DNA of 33,039 nt from UBA1723 sp045641625 (GTDB taxonomy: Bacteria > Bacteroidota > Bacteroidia > Bacteroidales > Paludibacteraceae): contig JAZUHH010000018.1 in assembly GCA_045641625.1 (NCBI GenBank), forward strand, positions 1 to 33,039, given 5' to 3'. The notes under the pieces are model-generated. The model searched no databases, was not told where the DNA came from, and saw only the letters and a program-made list of their open reading frames with translations. Position 1 is the stretch's first letter; each line of letters starts with the position of its first letter. Shown here piece by piece: positions 31,967 to 33,039 of the stretch. The position numbers and the translations under genes are program-made.

Positions 31967-31996
31967 TTTGTTTTTTTTAAAAATAATATACTTTTG
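31967..31996 (+). promoter_or_regulatory. Promoter of the DUF2795 gene with -33 and -7 elements
   Basis: TTTG (31967-31970), an 18-base spacer and TACTTTTG (31989-31996) give a full Bacteroidota consensus promoter. The leader would be about 48 bases. The same spacing occurs at the HU promoter. Confidence 0.85.
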
Positions 31997-32050
31997 CACT
32001 CTCTCATAATGAGAACAAGCTTTTAAGTTAAATTTAATAAGATACTTAAT

Positions 32051-32272
32051 ATGTATTGGACATTAGAGTTAGCAAGCAAGTTGGAAGACGCACCTTGGCC
32101 AGCAACCAAGGATGAGTTGATTGATTATGCCAATCGTACATGTCTTTCTTCTGAGGTTATCGAGAATCTTCAGGAGCTAGAAGATGAGGGTGAAATATAT
32201 GAGACAATCGAAGATATTTGGCCTGATTATCCTAGTAAAGATGATTTTCTTTTTAATGAAGATGAGTATTAA
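32051..32272 (+). CDS. DUF2795 small acidic protein
   Basis: The 73-residue acidic protein (MYWTLELASKLEDAPWPATKDELIDYAN at the start) matches the DUF2795 pattern, with LEDAPWPATKDELIDYA and the later DEGEIYETIEDIWPDYPSKDDF. Members are widespread, well conserved and short in Bacteroidota; the function is unknown. No catalytic or metal motif is visible. Its strong consensus promoter suggests high expression. It is followed within five bases by a possible start of the PorP/SprF gene in another frame, without an intervening terminator. Confidence 0.9.
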   Translation: MYWTLELASKLEDAPWPATKDELIDYANRTCLSSEVIENLQELEDEGEIYETIEDIWPDYPSKDDFLFNEDEY

Positions 32273-32276
32273 CGGA

Positions 32277-33039
32277 ATGTTCGCAGAAAAGAAAATGTTA
32301 AAATTTTTAAAAAAAGTCGCACATTTTCTTTGTGAATATGTCCAAAAAATACTAATATTGCTTTTAAATTCTCTTGAAAACAGGAGGAGAGAGGTGGTTC
32401 TTCTCTCTATGTTGCTATTTTTTAACAACTTAGCAGTGTTTTCTCAATTTTCGAGCGAAGACTACCTTGCTTCAGTTTTGAAGTGGGAGTTGGTAAATCC
32501 CTCGAAATTGGCCTATAACAAGAGAACGAACGTGATTGGCGAATTCCAGCGCCAGTGGGCAGGTTTTTCGGGTGGCCCGCAGTCATTGACTTTTGCGTTT
32601 AATTCTCACTTGCCTTCATCAAGAGATCAGGCGGCCGGAGTTTCTTATTCGGAACAGAGTGAGGGATTCTGGAAGTTCAAGAGATTTGCATTTCAGTATG
32701 CGTATCGCATTCCGATCAAGAACGGATGTGTGGGTCTCGGTTTGGTCGCAGGGTTTGGCGACAGTAAAATAGATTTTTCTGATGCTGACTTTTGTGGTAG
32801 TGATGATTTGGCTGGTGATACTTATCACAACTCTTCGGACATTGTTGTCACGGGAGGTTCTGAGGATAGCGACATTTTGTTTGATTTGAACTTTGGAGCT
32901 TCACTTCAATTAAACAAAATGAATTTTGGTTTTTCATTGCAACATTTGAATCAACCAAAGGCTCAACCCTCTGATTCGTATCAGTTTGTTATAAAACCAT
33001 TGCTTTTTATGTATGGTGAATATAAGTTTGTCAATCATT
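32277..33039 (+). CDS. PorP/SprF-family T9SS outer-membrane protein (partial at right edge)
   Basis: The frame is open from before 32277 to the right edge. After a hydrophobic segment (VVLLSMLLFFNNLAVFSQ), the likely signal peptide, the mature part reads FSSEDYLASVLKWELVNPSKLAYNK and contains GEFQRQWAGFSGGPQSLTFAFN, the typical PorP/SprF opening. Beta-strand rich stretches follow (KNGCVGLGLVAGFGD, LFDLNFGASLQLNK). Family members insert in the outer membrane and anchor the T9SS/gliding machinery. The start is uncertain: ATG at 32277 or 32295 adds a 35-50 residue leader before the signal peptide, while GTG at 32394, ten bases after an AGGAGG, would begin directly at it. The C-terminus is missing. 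Confidence 0.75.
   Translation, partial: MFAEKKMLKFLKKVAHFLCEYVQKILILLLNSLENRRREVVLLSMLLFFNNLAVFSQFSSEDYLASVLKWELVNPSKLAYNKRTNVIGEFQRQWAGFSGGPQSLTFAFNSHLPSSRDQAAGVSYSEQSEGFWKFKRFAFQYAYRIPIKNGCVGLGLVAGFGDSKIDFSDADFCGSDDLAGDTYHNSSDIVVTGGSEDSDILFDLNFGASLQLNKMNFGFSLQHLNQPKAQPSDSYQFVIKPLLFMYGEYKFVNH

Noticed and set aside
1..33039. A search by eye for tRNAs, insertion sequences, phage genes, toxin-antitoxin pairs, CRISPR arrays and defence systems.
   Set aside because: None was found. Most of the window is ordinary core-genome content, so I do not claim an undescribed multi-gene system.

Overview
The window reads as a chromosomal segment of a Bacteroidales bacterium (phylum Bacteroidota). The evidence is the near-universal Bacteroidota -7 promoter box TAnnTTTG upstream of transcription units, the absence of Shine-Dalgarno sites, and genes typical of the group: a Bacteroidota-type ftsX-DUF3098-uppP-truB-queA cluster, a three-gene sdhCAB/frdCAB operon with a diheme-type cytochrome b subunit, BspA-type leucine-rich repeats, a FISUMP protein, a type IX secretion (T9SS) C-terminal sorting domain and a PorP/SprF-family protein. 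I cannot assign a genus. The acetylxylan-esterase-like protein fits a gut or rumen fibre degrader, but that is inference.

Layout. 1-139: tail of a secreted-type protein, with a terminator. 229-2871: mutS alone between terminators. 3081-4880: a secreted carbohydrate esterase with a CBM6 module and a T9SS tail. 4941-6787: an A+T-richer accessory patch with a FISUMP protein and a BspA-like LRR protein. 6917-13163: an operon-like run of ftsX, a DUF3098 gene, uppP, truB, queA, ilvB and ilvN. 13211-13600: yraN. 13719-14645: a DUF445 gene. 14720-17925 (minus strand): two slyD-like PPIases, aroC and ddl behind one promoter. 18060-18338 (minus): an HU gene. 18339-19080: a long non-coding gap with a candidate small RNA or leader, followed by an orphan lipoprotein. 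19747-27353: dapB, lepB, a DUF3108 gene, a sigma-54 type response regulator, a dCMP deaminase, a CtpA-type protease and menA, all closely spaced. 27504-30979: sdhCAB. 31082-31939: prmA. 32051-32272: a DUF2795 protein. 32277 to the right edge: a partial PorP/SprF-family protein.

How the genes fit together. Envelope and wall synthesis dominate. FtsX acts on division-site hydrolases, UppP recycles undecaprenyl pyrophosphate, DapB supplies diaminopimelate and lysine, Ddl supplies D-Ala-D-Ala, and LepB and the CtpA-like protease process exported proteins. MenA makes the menaquinone that the adjacent SdhCAB complex uses in fumarate respiration. TruB and QueA modify tRNA, PrmA methylates L11, and IlvBN starts branched-chain amino acid synthesis.

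I see no CRISPR array, insertion sequence, prophage, tRNA, rRNA or defence island, and no convincing undescribed multi-gene system. The best leads are local oddities: a four-cysteine zinc-knuckle-like insert in UppP, a four-cysteine N-terminal extension on IlvN, a probably leaderless ftsX transcript, a promoter-hairpin-T-run unit in the 742-base gap, and a sigma-54 activator with no DNA-binding domain.
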